In this document: positions 32,519 to 42,731 of the stretch, piece after piece | Layout: every line of letters begins with the position of its first letter | Numbering within the stretch: position 1 is the first letter of the stretch | NCBI GenBank assembly: GCA_966250325.1 | Contig: CBINGY010000020.1 | Span: forward strand, 1 to 64,000 | Direction: 5' to 3' | Source of the DNA: Jiulongibacter sp966250325 | GTDB taxonomy: Bacteria > Bacteroidota > Bacteroidia > Cytophagales > Spirosomataceae | DNA length: 64,000 bases | Made by a program: the position numbers and the translations under genes | Notes under the pieces: generated by a model | The model's input: the letters and a program-made list of their open reading frames with translations, nothing else | Databases searched by the model: none | What the model was told of the DNA's origin: nothing

Positions 32519-33511
32519 ATGACCAGAAAAATATTTTTCGTTCTGCTGCTATCGGCAGGAGCTTTTTTTTCCTCCTGCACAGAGGCCGATCCCATTGAGC
32601 CCTCAGCATCTGCCACCTTTGGTATCCGCCATGACCGCTCTTTAAGTGATTACGAAGCAGCTGTCTTATCCCCTGGCGATCATCCCGATTACGCGGCAGT
32701 GGTTATGTTCCGTTATACCCTTGACGGAAAAAAGAATGATGAATACATCGGATCTGGTACACTCATAGCCCCTCAGTGGATTCTTACGGCCGGTCATAAT
32801 TTCTATGTAGCTGAAGAACAAAAATCCCCTGCGAAACCATCCGATATCAAGGTTTATGTGGGCAATGATCCCAATGACCCTCAGCAAACGTTGGAGGTAG
32901 AGCAGCTTATTTTTCATCCTACCTGGCTGCAGAATAATCAGGATTTTGTTTATGCCAATGACCTGTGTCTGGTTAAACTGAAGGCCCCTGTAACCAGTCT
33001 TACGCCGGTTTCATTGTTCAGCAGCTCAGCTGAGCCGGTAGGAAATACCGCCTGGTTTTGTGGTTTTGGGGATTATTCATCACTGAGCGGGCAGGATGCC
33101 AACGCCTATTCTAAAAAACATGCGATTCAGAATGTATTGGATCGTAAATCAGAGGGCATTAGAACGCAGATCAACGGCATCAGCTATTCCGGTGGTCTTC
33201 TGGCATTTGATTTTGATTCACCCAATGAATCCACGAATTCGCTGGGCGACAATGAAATAGGGGAAGATGAAGCTTTGCTGGGGCCCGGCAGCAGCTCTGC
33301 CACTCCTTTGAATCTGGAAGGAACAACGGTACAGGGTGACAGCGGAGGTCCGCTCTTTGTTAAAGACGGTAACTCCTGGAAGCTGGCCGGGGTGTTGTCT
33401 GGCGGGGTGCCCGAGCCTTTTCCGGGTTCAAAAGACAGCAGTTACGGAGATATTAGTGTGTTTATCCGGGTGTCATCGCAAATAGGCTGGATTCATTCGG
33501 TGGTTAAGTAG
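32519..33511 (+). CDS. Trypsin-like serine protease lipoprotein (S1 family)
   Basis: 330 residues. Lipobox S-S-C with Cys20 after a hydrophobic leader, so it is outer-membrane-anchored. Catalytic triad visible: His93 in L-T-A-G-H-N-F, Asp148 in A-N-D-L-C-L-V-K-L, Ser275 in G-D-S-G-G-P-L-F. The overall layout resembles V8-like/S1B endopeptidases with an insert before the Ser motif. Starts 18 bases after the xylanase. Substrate unknown. Confidence 0.87.
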   Translation: MTRKIFFVLLLSAGAFFSSCTEADPIEPSASATFGIRHDRSLSDYEAAVLSPGDHPDYAAVVMFRYTLDGKKNDEYIGSGTLIAPQWILTAGHNFYVAEEQKSPAKPSDIKVYVGNDPNDPQQTLEVEQLIFHPTWLQNNQDFVYANDLCLVKLKAPVTSLTPVSLFSSSAEPVGNTAWFCGFGDYSSLSGQDANAYSKKHAIQNVLDRKSEGIRTQINGISYSGGLLAFDFDSPNESTNSLGDNEIGEDEALLGPGSSSATPLNLEGTTVQGDSGGPLFVKDGNSWKLAGVLSGGVPEPFPGSKDSSYGDISVFIRVSSQIGWIHSVVK

Positions 33512-34151
33512 GTTGAAGTACGCCCAGAAAAGGATAGGGGTTCAGACAAATTTTCTCCATGGTTTTTAATTGTTTCTCTGAACATACACCGGGGAAATCG
33601 CCCTCCATACCCATCATGGAGTTCATCACCTGAAAATGTAAATGAGGTGGCCAGTCGCCATTGACAGGATAATCCCCAATTTCGGCTATTTTCTGGCCTG
33701 CTTTAACGGCTTGTCCTTTTTCAAGGTCATTTAGTGATTCAAGGCTTAAATGACCGAAAAGGAAGAAAAGCGGCTCGTCGGTGCTTTCCAGAATGAGGGT
33801 GGGGCCATAATTGCCAAAGCCCTCGTTGTTGGCAAAGCTGTGAATTTTTCCGTTGACTGGTGAAAATACAGCCGTGCCAGCATCAGCCCAGATATCTGCT
33901 CCCAGATGGATGTTTCGGGCACTGTTACCACCATTGAACTGTTGCCTCGAGTCATAAATCATCCGTTTTTCCAGCCAGCCACCAATGCCTATTCGAGCCT
34001 TGTGTGCCTCCAGTTTATCAAAAATGTAACGGGTAAACTCGTCGGTGTTATCCGGGTTCAGGGACGCCAGTTCGGGGTTAGCGGCGGTAAAATCGAGCCA
34101 AAGGCACTCGGCAGCATTGACATCGAACGGTACAACAGGAGGATAAGGCAT
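33504..34151 (-). CDS. M23-family peptidase (LytM-like), no signal peptide
   Basis: 215 residues. LytM metallopeptidase landmarks: H-L-G-A-D-I-W with His and Asp (about residues 81-87), F-G-H-L-S-L, and H-L-H-F-Q-V (about 168-173) supply the zinc ligands; the P-V-N-G-K-I-H beta strand is typical. No leader or membrane segment is apparent, unusual for a cell-wall hydrolase. Known relatives in Bacteroidota are annotated peptidoglycan DD-metallopeptidase family. Overlaps the protease gene by eight bases, convergently. Confidence 0.85.
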   Translation of the reverse strand: MPYPPVVPFDVNAAECLWLDFTAANPELASLNPDNTDEFTRYIFDKLEAHKARIGIGGWLEKRMIYDSRQQFNGGNSARNIHLGADIWADAGTAVFSPVNGKIHSFANNEGFGNYGPTLILESTDEPLFFLFGHLSLESLNDLEKGQAVKAGQKIAEIGDYPVNGDWPPHLHFQVMNSMMGMEGDFPGVCSEKQLKTMEKICLNPYPFLGVLQPT

Positions 34152-34186
34152 AAACGGGCTTTTCTTCCTGCAAAATTGACGGAAAA

Positions 34187-34534
34187 TCAGACAGAAACCT
34201 CGTTTTCACTCTCAAAAACATGGAAAGTCATCTGGCAGGAGCCTGCCACCAATTCCAGTTGAATATGATCGAAGTCGGGCTGAGTCACAAACTGTGAGTG
34301 ACAACGCTCAGAACTCACCCCGATAACAAGATCGGCTTCTGTATTATTTTCCAGAGTCAGGTCTAATCCGGCCTCACGGGCTTGCCTGATAAGTTCCAGC
34401 TTTTCGCTTTCTTCAAGGGAATGCGGGATCTGAATCTGAATACTCTTTCGAATACCCAGCCCTGCACATAGCAGGAGGACAAGGATGTAAAAGATAGACA
34501 GGAACTGGGGCGGCTGTCCAAATAGCTTCTTCAT
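34187..34534 (-). CDS. Small membrane protein of unknown function
   Basis: 115 residues, one N-terminal membrane segment (about 10-30: F-L-S-I-F-Y-I-L-V-L-L-L-C-A-G-L), then a soluble domain starting I-Q-I-Q-I-P-H-S. Possibly periplasmic or cytosolic depending on orientation; the R-K-S just after the segment favours N-out/C-in. No family recognised. Lies upstream of the M23 gene on the same strand. Confidence 0.6.
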   Translation of the reverse strand: MKKLFGQPPQFLSIFYILVLLLCAGLGIRKSIQIQIPHSLEESEKLELIRQAREAGLDLTLENNTEADLVIGVSSERCHSQFVTQPDFDHIQLELVAGSCQMTFHVFESENEVSV

Positions 34535-34935
34535 AATTTGATTGAGTTTTTTAGTAATAGCTTTACGGTTCTGTAAAATTACTCAGTACCCGTGGGAATC
34601 CCTTACCCCATAACGGGTGATTTGAGCGGTATTAACTTAAAAAACCGTAAAAATTCAGGAATGAATAAACGGCCTGCCAGAGGCTTTAAGGAATAATTTA
34701 CTTTGAGATTTAGCAGGAGGTGACGAGGCCTTCCTTGCAGCCTTGCCCTGGAAAGAAGGCTATGATTCCGCGTAACAAAATAGTGCCCTTGAATATCAAA
34801 GGCACTATCCGGGTTTTCAAAACAATTAAAAACCTTAAAGGCAAACTGGCCTCTCAGGCTTTAGTTATCCAAATAACCGGTATAGTTGGTTCAGACTGGC
34901 AGCAATCTTCTAAATCAGAATGATGAATTCACGAT
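34535..34935. other. Spacer with one hairpin, no convincing gene
   Basis: About 400 bases between the small membrane protein and the end of the AraC gene. A 67-codon plus-strand frame (34720-34923) has no leader, no ribosome site and no recognised homology. The only clear structure is the hairpin at 34780-34808. Confidence 0.5.
34774..34808 (-). terminator. Putative terminator of the AraC gene
   Basis: ATAGTGCCCTTGA (34780-34792) and TCAAAGGCACTAT (34796-34808) pair over 13 positions with one mismatch and a three-base loop. On the minus strand a TTTTGTTACG follows, as expected for a terminator of the AraC gene about 130 bases upstream on that strand. Confidence 0.5.
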
Positions 34936-36027
34936 TCACTTAACAGATAACTGATTCCTGAACTCAGAAGGGGTCTTACGTGTCTGCTTTTTGAACGCCA
35001 GATTGAAGGATGAAAGGGTATTAAATCCGCAGTCAACTGCAATGCTCGAAATTTTCAGGTTTCCGTCTTCGAGCAAGGCTTTGGCATCTTCCACACGAAA
35101 AGTATTGATGAAATCGGGAAAACTCTGATGATAGTGAGAATTGATAATCTGACTCAATAAATAGGGCTGTACCTGTAGTTTTTCTGCCAGTCTGGGCAGG
35201 GTGAGGTTTGGATCCAGATAAACCTTTTCCTGATCAAGAAGTGAGCTTAGTTTATTGATATAAAAGGAATGATTGGAGGGTACCTCTGTTATTTCGGAGA
35301 CCTTTTGCTTTTCATGATCACTGTAGTTCTCAGATTCTTCCGGATGGTTTCTATACCGGAAATAAAAGAAGCTTACTAATACAGCAGCAAGCACCAGCAG
35401 GCCAGTATAGGTGACCTCATACCTTTCGCGTAAAAGAAAAAGCAGGGACTGATTAAGCCAGATGACTGATATAAGAACCACCAACGCCCACAGCCACACC
35501 TGATCTTTTTTACCAAGGCTTCTGAGAGAGGTCTTACTCTGCCAGAGCCAGACATACATATAAAGCAGAAACGTACCCCAATGTACCACAGTGACCATAA
35601 CCTGAAAGGTGTAATTCTGATGTATTTTCAGAGAAGGTACAAAGGCCAGAACAGCGACGAGCAAAAAAGGAATATAGTTGATGAATTCCGACGGTTCAAA
35701 ATCTCCCTTTCTCCGTATCAAGCTCTGAACATACAGCAAAGTAAGCGGCCCGAAAACGGTGGGAAGGCCCATCCAGATATTTACGAACAGGTCAGGTAAT
35801 TCCTTGTAAAAGAGGATATAATCGATTTGTAAGACGATTGACAAGGTCAGGAAAAGCAGCAGAAGTTTCTGTTTACGGTTACGGCGGATAGTTCCGAAAA
35901 TAAAAATTCCCAAAAACAGGAAAAGTGAGCCCGCAAGTAGACCTGCCAGTTTAAGATTGAGTGTTTCAAACGGTGGGTAAACCTGAGTCCAGACCCACTT
36001 CCGCTGAGAATAGGTGCTAAGTAACAT
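34936..36027 (-). CDS. AraC-type regulator with N-terminal membrane domain
   Basis: The best start is the ATG at 36027 (363 residues): the upstream extension is Cys/His-rich and lacks leader character. Residues about 20-215 hold seven hydrophobic segments, including L-A-G-L-L-A-G-S-L-F-L-F-L-G and L-V-V-L-I-S-V-I-W-L, and the last 100 residues are an AraC-type double HTH: L-P-R-L-A-E-K-L-Q-V-Q-P-Y-L-L-S-Q-I-I-N and I-A-V-D-C-G-F-N-T-L-S-S-F-N-L-A-F-K-K-Q-T. Membrane-bound AraC regulators of this form are common in Bacteroidota. Divergent from the susC-like gene, which it probably controls. Confidence 0.85.
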   Translation of the reverse strand: MLLSTYSQRKWVWTQVYPPFETLNLKLAGLLAGSLFLFLGIFIFGTIRRNRKQKLLLLFLTLSIVLQIDYILFYKELPDLFVNIWMGLPTVFGPLTLLYVQSLIRRKGDFEPSEFINYIPFLLVAVLAFVPSLKIHQNYTFQVMVTVVHWGTFLLYMYVWLWQSKTSLRSLGKKDQVWLWALVVLISVIWLNQSLLFLLRERYEVTYTGLLVLAAVLVSFFYFRYRNHPEESENYSDHEKQKVSEITEVPSNHSFYINKLSSLLDQEKVYLDPNLTLPRLAEKLQVQPYLLSQIINSHYHQSFPDFINTFRVEDAKALLEDGNLKISSIAVDCGFNTLSSFNLAFKKQTRKTPSEFRNQLSVK

Positions 36028-36388
36028 GCTTCTTTTAAGGTAACAGCTTTTGGTAATGTAATGGACCTTACAAATGCAGCTCTCCATACCCCGATTACAA
36101 TGCGGGGTGCGGGTACCAAACACCTGCGAGGTTTACACGTTCAAATATGCGGGTTTTCAGGGCAGCATATCTCCCCATAAAAGTGTGAAAATACCCTGAG
36201 GGAAGGTTTTTAATTTACGAATTGCTCAGATCAATGTTTTAAATCACGAAGCCTGTGGGATTTCGTATGATTTCATTTGTGAAGATGCTTCGCAATAAAC
36301 TGTTTTCTTTTCTGCACCGATCTGCAAAATCCTCCAGTAGCCGGCCTGGCATCAGATCCATTTATTAATCACCTTAAATACAAACTGT

Positions 36389-39300
36389 ATGAAGAAATTT
36401 TTATTGACTTTGTCAATGGTTTGTTTGAGTGCACTCACATTTGCACAAACCATAGAAGTTTCCGGGAAAGTCAGCTCCGCAGATGACGGGCTGGGTTTGC
36501 CGGGTGTTTCTGTAACTATACAGGGCACCACCCGCGGTACCACCACCGATGCCGACGGCGGTTACCGTATCTCCACCGAAAAGGGAACTACACTGGTGTA
36601 TTCCTTTGTGGGAATGATTTCTCAGGCGGTAGTCATTGGAAATCAATCGGTAGTCAATGTGTCTCTCGTATCAGATGCCAATCAGCTTTCAGAAGTGGTG
36701 GTGACAGCTCTGGGCGTATCCCGTGAAAAGAAATCGCTTGGATACGCTGTGCAGGAGGTAAACGGCGATGAAATAACCCGGGTAAAACAGTCCAATTTTG
36801 TGAATTCCTTATCCGGCAAAGTGGCCGGGGTGCAGATTCGCCAGAATCAAACTATGGGTGGCTCTACCAATGTGCTTATACGTGGAAACAACTCACTGGC
36901 CTCCAATAACCAGCCGCTGTTTGTGGTAGATGGTGTGCCCGTTTCCAATTATCAGGGAAACCGCCTCAATCAGGCCACAGGTAGTGATGGGTTTGATTAC
37001 GGGAATGCCGCATCAGACATTAACCCGGAGGATGTAGCCAATATATCGGTACTTAAAGGAGCGGCTGCCACGGCTTTGTACGGTTCACGGGGAGCAAACG
37101 GGGTTATTATGGTGACCACCAAAAAGGGGAAAGCCAGAAAAGGGATTGGTGTGAGTCTCTCCAGCACGGTAACTACCGGGAAAATTGACAAAAGTACCTT
37201 TGTCTCCTATCAGGATAAATACGGAGCAGGGTATGGTCCTTATTACGGAGAGAATAATCCTTACTTTCTGGATCATGCCGATCTGGATGGTGACGGCGTG
37301 AATGATCTGGTGGTACCTACCACCGAAGATGCTTCCTTTGGAGGGAAGTTTGACCCCAATCTTCTCGTGTATCAGTGAGAGTCTTTTGTACCCGAATCGG
37401 AGAACTTTGGCAAAAAAATGCCCTGGGTAGCTGCCAGGAATACACCAGCGAATTACTTTTTTGAGAACCAAACCATTTGGAACAACTCCATTGCCTTTAA
37501 CGGAGGAAACGAAAATGGTATGTTCAGACTGGGTTACACGAATTACAATAACAAGGATATTCTGCCAAACTCTTCACAGAAACGCCACAATGTCAATCTG
37601 AATACTTCCTACAATTTCGGCAAACGATTAACCGCAAGTACGGCGGTCAATTATGTGCGGCAGGATGTGATTGGCCGTTTTGGTACAGGATATTCGGGTT
37701 TAAACCCGATGCAATCGATGCGTCAGTGGTGGCAGACCAATGTCGATATGGAAAGGCAGGAATATTTCTATAAGCTCACCGGCAGAAATGTTACCTGGAA
37801 TATGAACGACCCGATAAACGGCGACACGAATCCGATTTACACCGATAACGCCTATTTCACGCGGTATGAGAATTACGAGTCAGATAACCGCAACCGGGTT
37901 TTTGGAAATACCTCCCTTAATTTCAAAGTCACAGATTGGTTTACGTTAATGGGCCGCGTGGCTACAGATACCTATACAGAGCTTCGAGAAGAGCGTCTGG
38001 CCAAGGGGTCATCGGGAGTTCGTTTTGGAATCAATGGCGTAAACCAAAAAACGGAAACCTCCGGATATGCCCGTACAGATATCACTTTTACAGAGATGAA
38101 TTACGATCTGATGGGTAATTTCGATAAACGTTTCAACGAGGATTTCAGTATTTCTGGTGTACTGGGAACCAACGTTCGCACCGAAAAACTGGAAAATATC
38201 ATGCAATCTACTTCCGGAGGTCTGGCTGTTCCCGGCGTATATTCTATTGGAAACTCAGTGAATACGCCACCCATACCACTGGAGCAGTTACTTGAGAAAC
38301 AAGTGAACGGCTATTATGCCAGTGCTTCTCTGGGCTTTAAGGATACCTATTTCCTTGATTTGTCAGATCGTTTCGATATTTCTTCTGCCTTACCGGATGG
38401 CAATAACGGGTACAATTACTACGCGGCATCAGGAAGTTTTGTTTTTTCAAATCTCTTTGAAGCTAACTGGCTGCGTTTTGGTAAGCTGAGATTGGGTTAC
38501 GCCGAAGTGGGAAATGATACCCAGGCCTTGAATGTGTACGATGTGTACACTCGTTTTGACAACTTTGGAAACAATGTGATCACCTCCCTGCCAAATACCA
38601 AAAACAATTCGGCACTTCGTCCTGAAAGAACCAAAAGCTTCGAGGCTGGTTTAGAAATGAATATGTTAGGCGGCCGTCTGGGGCTTGATATGAGTTTGTA
38701 CAAAGTGAATACCATCGATCAGATTCTACGTGTTACGCAATCTTTTGCCACAGGATTCCAGTACCGGTATGTAAACGCAGGAGATCTTTCGAACAAAGGT
38801 GTGGAGATAGCCCTATCGGGCAGACCGGTTAAGACCAGAGATTTCTCATGGGATATGAATCTGAATTTCGCGAAAAATGTGAACAGGGTAGAGAAGCTTT
38901 ATGCCGATGTCGAAAACATTCAGCTGGCGTCCTTTCAGGCAGGTATTTCGTTGAACGCTACGCTGGGTGAGCGTTATGGGACTATTCGTGGCACAGGCTT
39001 TCAATATGACGAAAATGGAAACAAGGTGGTCAATGCCAATGGCTATTATGTGGCAGTGGCAGATCAGGTACTGGGAGTGGCTGCTCCCGATTGGACCGCC
39101 GGCCTCAATAACAGCCTTACGTTCAAAGGAGTAAATCTGAGCTTTTTAGTCGATATGTCTCATGGTGGCGAGGTTTATTCACTGGATATGCACTATGGGC
39201 AGGGAACCGGTTTGCTGGATTACACCGCAGGCTTGAATGATCTGGGCAATGAAATCAGAGCTCCTTTATCAGAGGGTGGCGGAATTATTGTAGATGGGGT

Positions 39301-39649
39301 ACAGGCAGATGGCTCCAAAAATACGGTACGTGCTCCGGCAGTAGATTATAACGGAGTTTATTACTGGGGAAATTCTACCCGAAATCCGAGCTCGCTGACT
39401 ACGTATGACGCTTCGTATATCAAATTAAGAGAAGTGGCTCTTTCCTATTCTCTTCCTTCTGAGATTTACAGCGGCTTTGCCAACAATATTTCGCTGGGTG
39501 TGGTAGCCAGAAACGTGTGGATTATCAAAAAGCATGTGCCATTCGCTGACCCTGAGTCAGGTCTGGGTTCGGGCAATGCTCAGGGTTATCTTACCGGGGC
39601 ATACCCCACTGTACGGAACATCGGTTTCAATGTGAAAATTGATTTTTAA
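36389..39649 (+). pseudogene. SusC/RagA-type TonB-dependent receptor with one in-frame TGA
   Basis: ATG at 36389; the frame is open to 39649 (1086 sense codons) except for TGA at 37376-37378. The N-terminal 329 residues carry a signal peptide, a CarboxypepD_reg domain (I-E-V-S-G-K-V-S-S-A-D-D-G-L-G-L-P-G-V-S split), a plug with T-A-L-G-V-S-R-E-K-K-S-L-G-Y, L-I-R-G-N-N-S-L and L-Y-G-S-R-G-A-N-G-V-I-M-V-T-T. After F-D-P-N-L-L-V-Y-Q-stop the frame resumes E-S-F-V-P-E-S-x-N-F-G. Family members have Y-Q-W-D/E at this point, so TGG-to-TGA is the likely change. The 743-residue beta-barrel part is intact. Without read-through the barrel is lost. SusD-like partner follows. Confidence 0.9.
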
Positions 39650-39670
39650 TTACAAAAGCGAAAAATTGAA

Positions 39671-41113
39671 ATGAAAAAGATACTAACAATACTTTTTGTG
39701 GGGTCACTTCTCTCGTGTACAGATCACTTTACAGAACTGAATACCGATAAGAAAAGTCTGGCGTCGGTTCCGGGTGGCTCGCTGTTTAATAATGCCATGG
39801 AGCGGTTTTATCACACCATGAATAATACCAATGTGAACTTCAATGTGTTCAGGCTCTATGCTCAGTACATGGCCCAAACAACCTACCCGGAGGAGTCGCA
39901 GTATAACATGGTGCAACGTAATCTGCCGGATAACTGGTTTCAGCGAATTTATCGGGATGCGTTGGTTGACCTGAAAGAAGCCAGAAGGATCATTGCGGCC
40001 GAAGAAACCAATGCCAGTACGGCACCTGTTCAGAAAAATAAACTGGCCGTTATCACTATCAACGAGGTGCACATGTGGCACACGATGGTAGATTTGTTTG
40101 GTGATATACCGTACACCCAGGCTCTGGATTTTGAGAATCCAAACCCGGTATATGATGATGCCCAAACGATTTATAACGATCTGTTTAGCCGTCTTGATCA
40201 GGCCATTGCTGATCTTGATGGAAACTACGCCAGCTTTTCTGCGGCAGAAGATCTGGTTAATCAGGGAGATACGGGAGCATGGATTAAGGCTGCAAATTCC
40301 CTGAAACTGCGTATGGCCATGCGAATTGCCGATGTGGACCCGGCCAAATCCAAATCGATGGCCGAAGCAGCCGTGGCGGCAGGTGTGTTTAGTTCACTAG
40401 ATGAAAGCCTGTCAATGGAATACATTGCTGCGGCACCTTATACCTATCCTTCGTACGAAGATTTTGTAATAAGTGGCCGCTCAGATTATGTGGCAGCCAA
40501 TACACTTACAGATAAGATGAATGAGCTGAATGACCCAAGGAGACCCAAATATTTCCGTCAAAATCTGGGTGAGGGAGTTTATGAGGGGGGTATTTATGGC
40601 ACGGCAAATTCCTTTCCAAACAGTACTCAGCTGGGAACTCACTTTTATTCTGCCACCACGCCGGGGGTTGCTATCAGCTGCTCAGAAATTGAGTTTTTAA
40701 AAGCTGAAGGGGCCGCCAGAGGTTATGCAATGGGTGGTACCGCAGAAGAACTTTACAACAGTGCAGTGACCGCTTCGGTTTTGGAGTGGGGTGGTACAGA
40801 AGAAGAAGCGGCAGCTTATCTGGCTCAGCCGGCGGTGGCCTATGCTACGGCTACAGGCGACTGGAAACAGAAAATCGGGGTGCAGAAGTGGATAGCCCTC
40901 TTTGGAAATGGAGGCATTGAAGGCTGGACCACCTGGAGATTACTTGATTTCAATGGATTCAATGTACCGGAAGGTCTCACTTTTGAGGATATCCCGAAAC
41001 GTCTGATTTATCCGATCAATGAGGCTACTTTAAACGGAACAAATCTGCAGGCGGCTATATCGGCTATTGGCGGAGATACCCCCAAAACCAGACTTTTTTG
41101 GGATAAGTATTAG
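39671..41113 (+). CDS. SusD/RagB-like nutrient-binding lipoprotein
   Basis: 480 residues. Lipoprotein leader MKKILTILFVGSLLSC. TPR-like helical SusD fold of the nutrient-binding SusD-like type: L-N-T-D-K-K (20-30), A-Q-Y-M-A-Q-T-T-Y, W-H-T-M-V-D-L-F-G-D-I-P-Y-T-Q-A-L, L-K-L-R-M-A-M-R-I-A, S-E-I-E-F-L-K-A-E-G-A-A-R-G, and a C-terminal R-L-L-D-F-N-G. It starts 21 bases after the SusC stop, forms the surface lid of that transporter, and would lose its partner if the receptor is truncated. A bidirectional terminator follows. Confidence 0.93.
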   Translation: MKKILTILFVGSLLSCTDHFTELNTDKKSLASVPGGSLFNNAMERFYHTMNNTNVNFNVFRLYAQYMAQTTYPEESQYNMVQRNLPDNWFQRIYRDALVDLKEARRIIAAEETNASTAPVQKNKLAVITINEVHMWHTMVDLFGDIPYTQALDFENPNPVYDDAQTIYNDLFSRLDQAIADLDGNYASFSAAEDLVNQGDTGAWIKAANSLKLRMAMRIADVDPAKSKSMAEAAVAAGVFSSLDESLSMEYIAAAPYTYPSYEDFVISGRSDYVAANTLTDKMNELNDPRRPKYFRQNLGEGVYEGGIYGTANSFPNSTQLGTHFYSATTPGVAISCSEIEFLKAEGAARGYAMGGTAEELYNSAVTASVLEWGGTEEEAAAYLAQPAVAYATATGDWKQKIGVQKWIALFGNGGIEGWTTWRLLDFNGFNVPEGLTFEDIPKRLIYPINEATLNGTNLQAAISAIGGDTPKTRLFWDKY

Positions 41114-41144
41114 TAATAAATTCTTTGAAGCACTATCAATTCAG

Positions 41145-41171
41145 AAAGGGAAGTTCAGACTTCCCTTTTTT
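41145..41171. terminator. Bidirectional terminator between susD-like gene and DinB gene
   Basis: AAAGGGAAGT-TCAG-ACTTCCCTTT is a perfect 10-bp stem with a four-base loop, flanked by T-run on the plus strand and A-run that serves the minus-strand gene. It sits between the converging genes. Confidence 0.92.
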
Positions 41172-41751
41172 AGTAATCTGTCTTGGTGCCCCTTAGTACG
41201 TCCACACCGGCAGGCAGGGGATTCCCGGATGACCTCCTGAAACTCACCACCTGCCCTACATGCCAGAGGGCATCTGAAAGCGGGCCGTTGATTAAATTCC
41301 AAAGCGGATATTCCATTGATCCATGGTCATTCCGGAAAACCATACGCTGTTTCTCAGGGTTCAGATCATGGCTGTGTAAATATTCTGAAGCTTCCTGAAG
41401 TTGGGAAAGCGTTTTTGATCTCAACTGGTCAAAAGTGAGTGTAGTATTATCAGACGGAGTAGTGGGTTTACCAGCAATGGTATTTCGGACCACATTTGTT
41501 AGCCCATCGATATGCTGAAGGGTTTGGAGGGTGGTTCTGGCTTCCTTATTCGGTGAGTAAGAGAGGTCATCCATCTGGAGACCTCTACTGGCCCAGTAAT
41601 ACCTGAACCCAAGACCGTCTACCATGCGTGCCAGAACATGAGCAGGAGAGTAGGTGGACGGAGCTTCTGGAATGGTATAAAAATAATCTGTTTTTTGGGC
41701 GAGAGTGACCTGAACTGAAACCAGGAAAATAAAACTTAACTTTTGGAGCAT
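41170..41751 (-). CDS. DinB-family protein with signal peptide
   Basis: 193 residues. Leader MLQKLSFIFLVSVQVTLAQ, unusual for a DinB protein and implying export. Four-helix-bundle landmarks: Y-S-P-A-H-V-L-A-R-M-V-D-G, L-Q-H-I-D-G-L-T-N-V-V and D-A-L-W-H-V-G-Q-V-V-S-F-R-R, which hold the three His metal ligands typical of DinB_2/YfiT proteins. Known relatives transfer or bind thiols. Unrelated to DNA polymerase IV despite the name. Confidence 0.8.
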   Translation of the reverse strand: MLQKLSFIFLVSVQVTLAQKTDYFYTIPEAPSTYSPAHVLARMVDGLGFRYYWASRGLQMDDLSYSPNKEARTTLQTLQHIDGLTNVVRNTIAGKPTTPSDNTTLTFDQLRSKTLSQLQEASEYLHSHDLNPEKQRMVFRNDHGSMEYPLWNLINGPLSDALWHVGQVVSFRRSSGNPLPAGVDVLRGTKTDY

Positions 41752-41894
41752 ACGCTTGAATTTAAAGATAAGAGAAAAGTAAAATGAAGAGATACCTTAA
41801 TTAGTCAATGGGCTGTATCCCGGATACGGGTTTTAGATGCTCAAGTTACAATTTTCTGAATGAGTGAAGATGTCAATTGTGAATCAGGTTGAGT

Positions 41895-42593
41895 TCAAAA
41901 CCCGTTCAATTTGAACTCCACAGGCATTTGAATCTGAACGGCAATAGGATATTTTCCCTGCATTCTTGCCGGATACCAACGGGGCATGGCATCTATAAAA
42001 CGAATTACTTCTGCATCAAAATCTTCTCCCAGGCTTTTGATGATCCGTGGGTTTTCTGCCCGGCCTTTCTCATTGACCGTGAATTGAACTTCAACGATCC
42101 CTTCAATTTTTTGTTCTAAACCTCTTTTTGGGTAATGCATTATCTGACGCATGAATCGTTCTATTTCCTGAAAACTACCCGGGTAACGTGCCGCTTCCCG
42201 TATTGCCCGCCATTGATCTTTTTGCTGAAGACTGTCAAATTTATGATGAATGACATCGCTTGAATCTGCAATAAGCCAGTAGGAGACATTTAAATGGACC
42301 GTCTTTCTTTGAAGAATTATTTCTAGAGGCAAAGAGAGATTTTGAGAAACAATAACCGTATCGTAACCCGTACAGGTGACCAGAATCTCGTCAATTTCAG
42401 TAGTACTTGCCAGTTCAAAGGCTCCTTTTTCATCAGCAAAGGTTTGAATGCCGCTTCCGGGCCAGGTAATGAACGAGCCGGGAAGCGGATGTCTCTCCTG
42501 ATCAAAAACTTTCCCGGAAATATAGGGACTTGCGTGTTGGCCAAAGGAAATGTGAACACAAATCAGATAAAGAAGAAAAAGAAATGATTTCAT
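41895..42593 (-). CDS. TonB-like protein with carboxypeptidase-regulatory domain
   Basis: 232 residues. Signal peptide MKSFLFLLYLICVHISFGQ, a CarboxypepD_reg-like beta-sandwich (about 22-90, S-G-K-V-F-D-Q-E-R-H-P-L-P-G-S), a linker, and a TonB C-terminal domain (about 150-232: I-E-G-I-V-E-V-Q-F-T-V-N-E-K-G-R-A, then A-E-V-I-R-F-I-D-A-M-P-R-W-Y-P-A). Probably a periplasmic energy-coupling or sensory protein. Same domain pair as in the M56 protein 3 kb upstream; lies last in that paralogous series. Confidence 0.85.
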   Translation of the reverse strand: MKSFLFLLYLICVHISFGQHASPYISGKVFDQERHPLPGSFITWPGSGIQTFADEKGAFELASTTEIDEILVTCTGYDTVIVSQNLSLPLEIILQRKTVHLNVSYWLIADSSDVIHHKFDSLQQKDQWRAIREAARYPGSFQEIERFMRQIMHYPKRGLEQKIEGIVEVQFTVNEKGRAENPRIIKSLGEDFDAEVIRFIDAMPRWYPARMQGKYPIAVQIQMPVEFKLNGF

Positions 42594-42731
42594 GCAGTGA
42601 GTGGCCCGGGTGAATTAGCAATTTAGATTCTACTAAAAACGATGCTTCGGTCTGCGAATTGTCTTCACTCGGCTTTCGCCATTGAGTTGGATTTAAAAAA
42701 AAACTCCTTTTTCAGGTCATTTAATCGTACT

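Noticed and set aside
34720..34923. 67-codon plus-strand gene
   Set aside because: No ribosome site or homology; it overlaps a hairpin that fits a terminator for the opposite-strand gene.
19578..37378. Altered genetic code explaining the TAG and TGA inside the lipase and susC-like genes
   Set aside because: Both codons end other well-behaved genes here (for example TGA at 25171, TAG at 41111), so a general reassignment is excluded.
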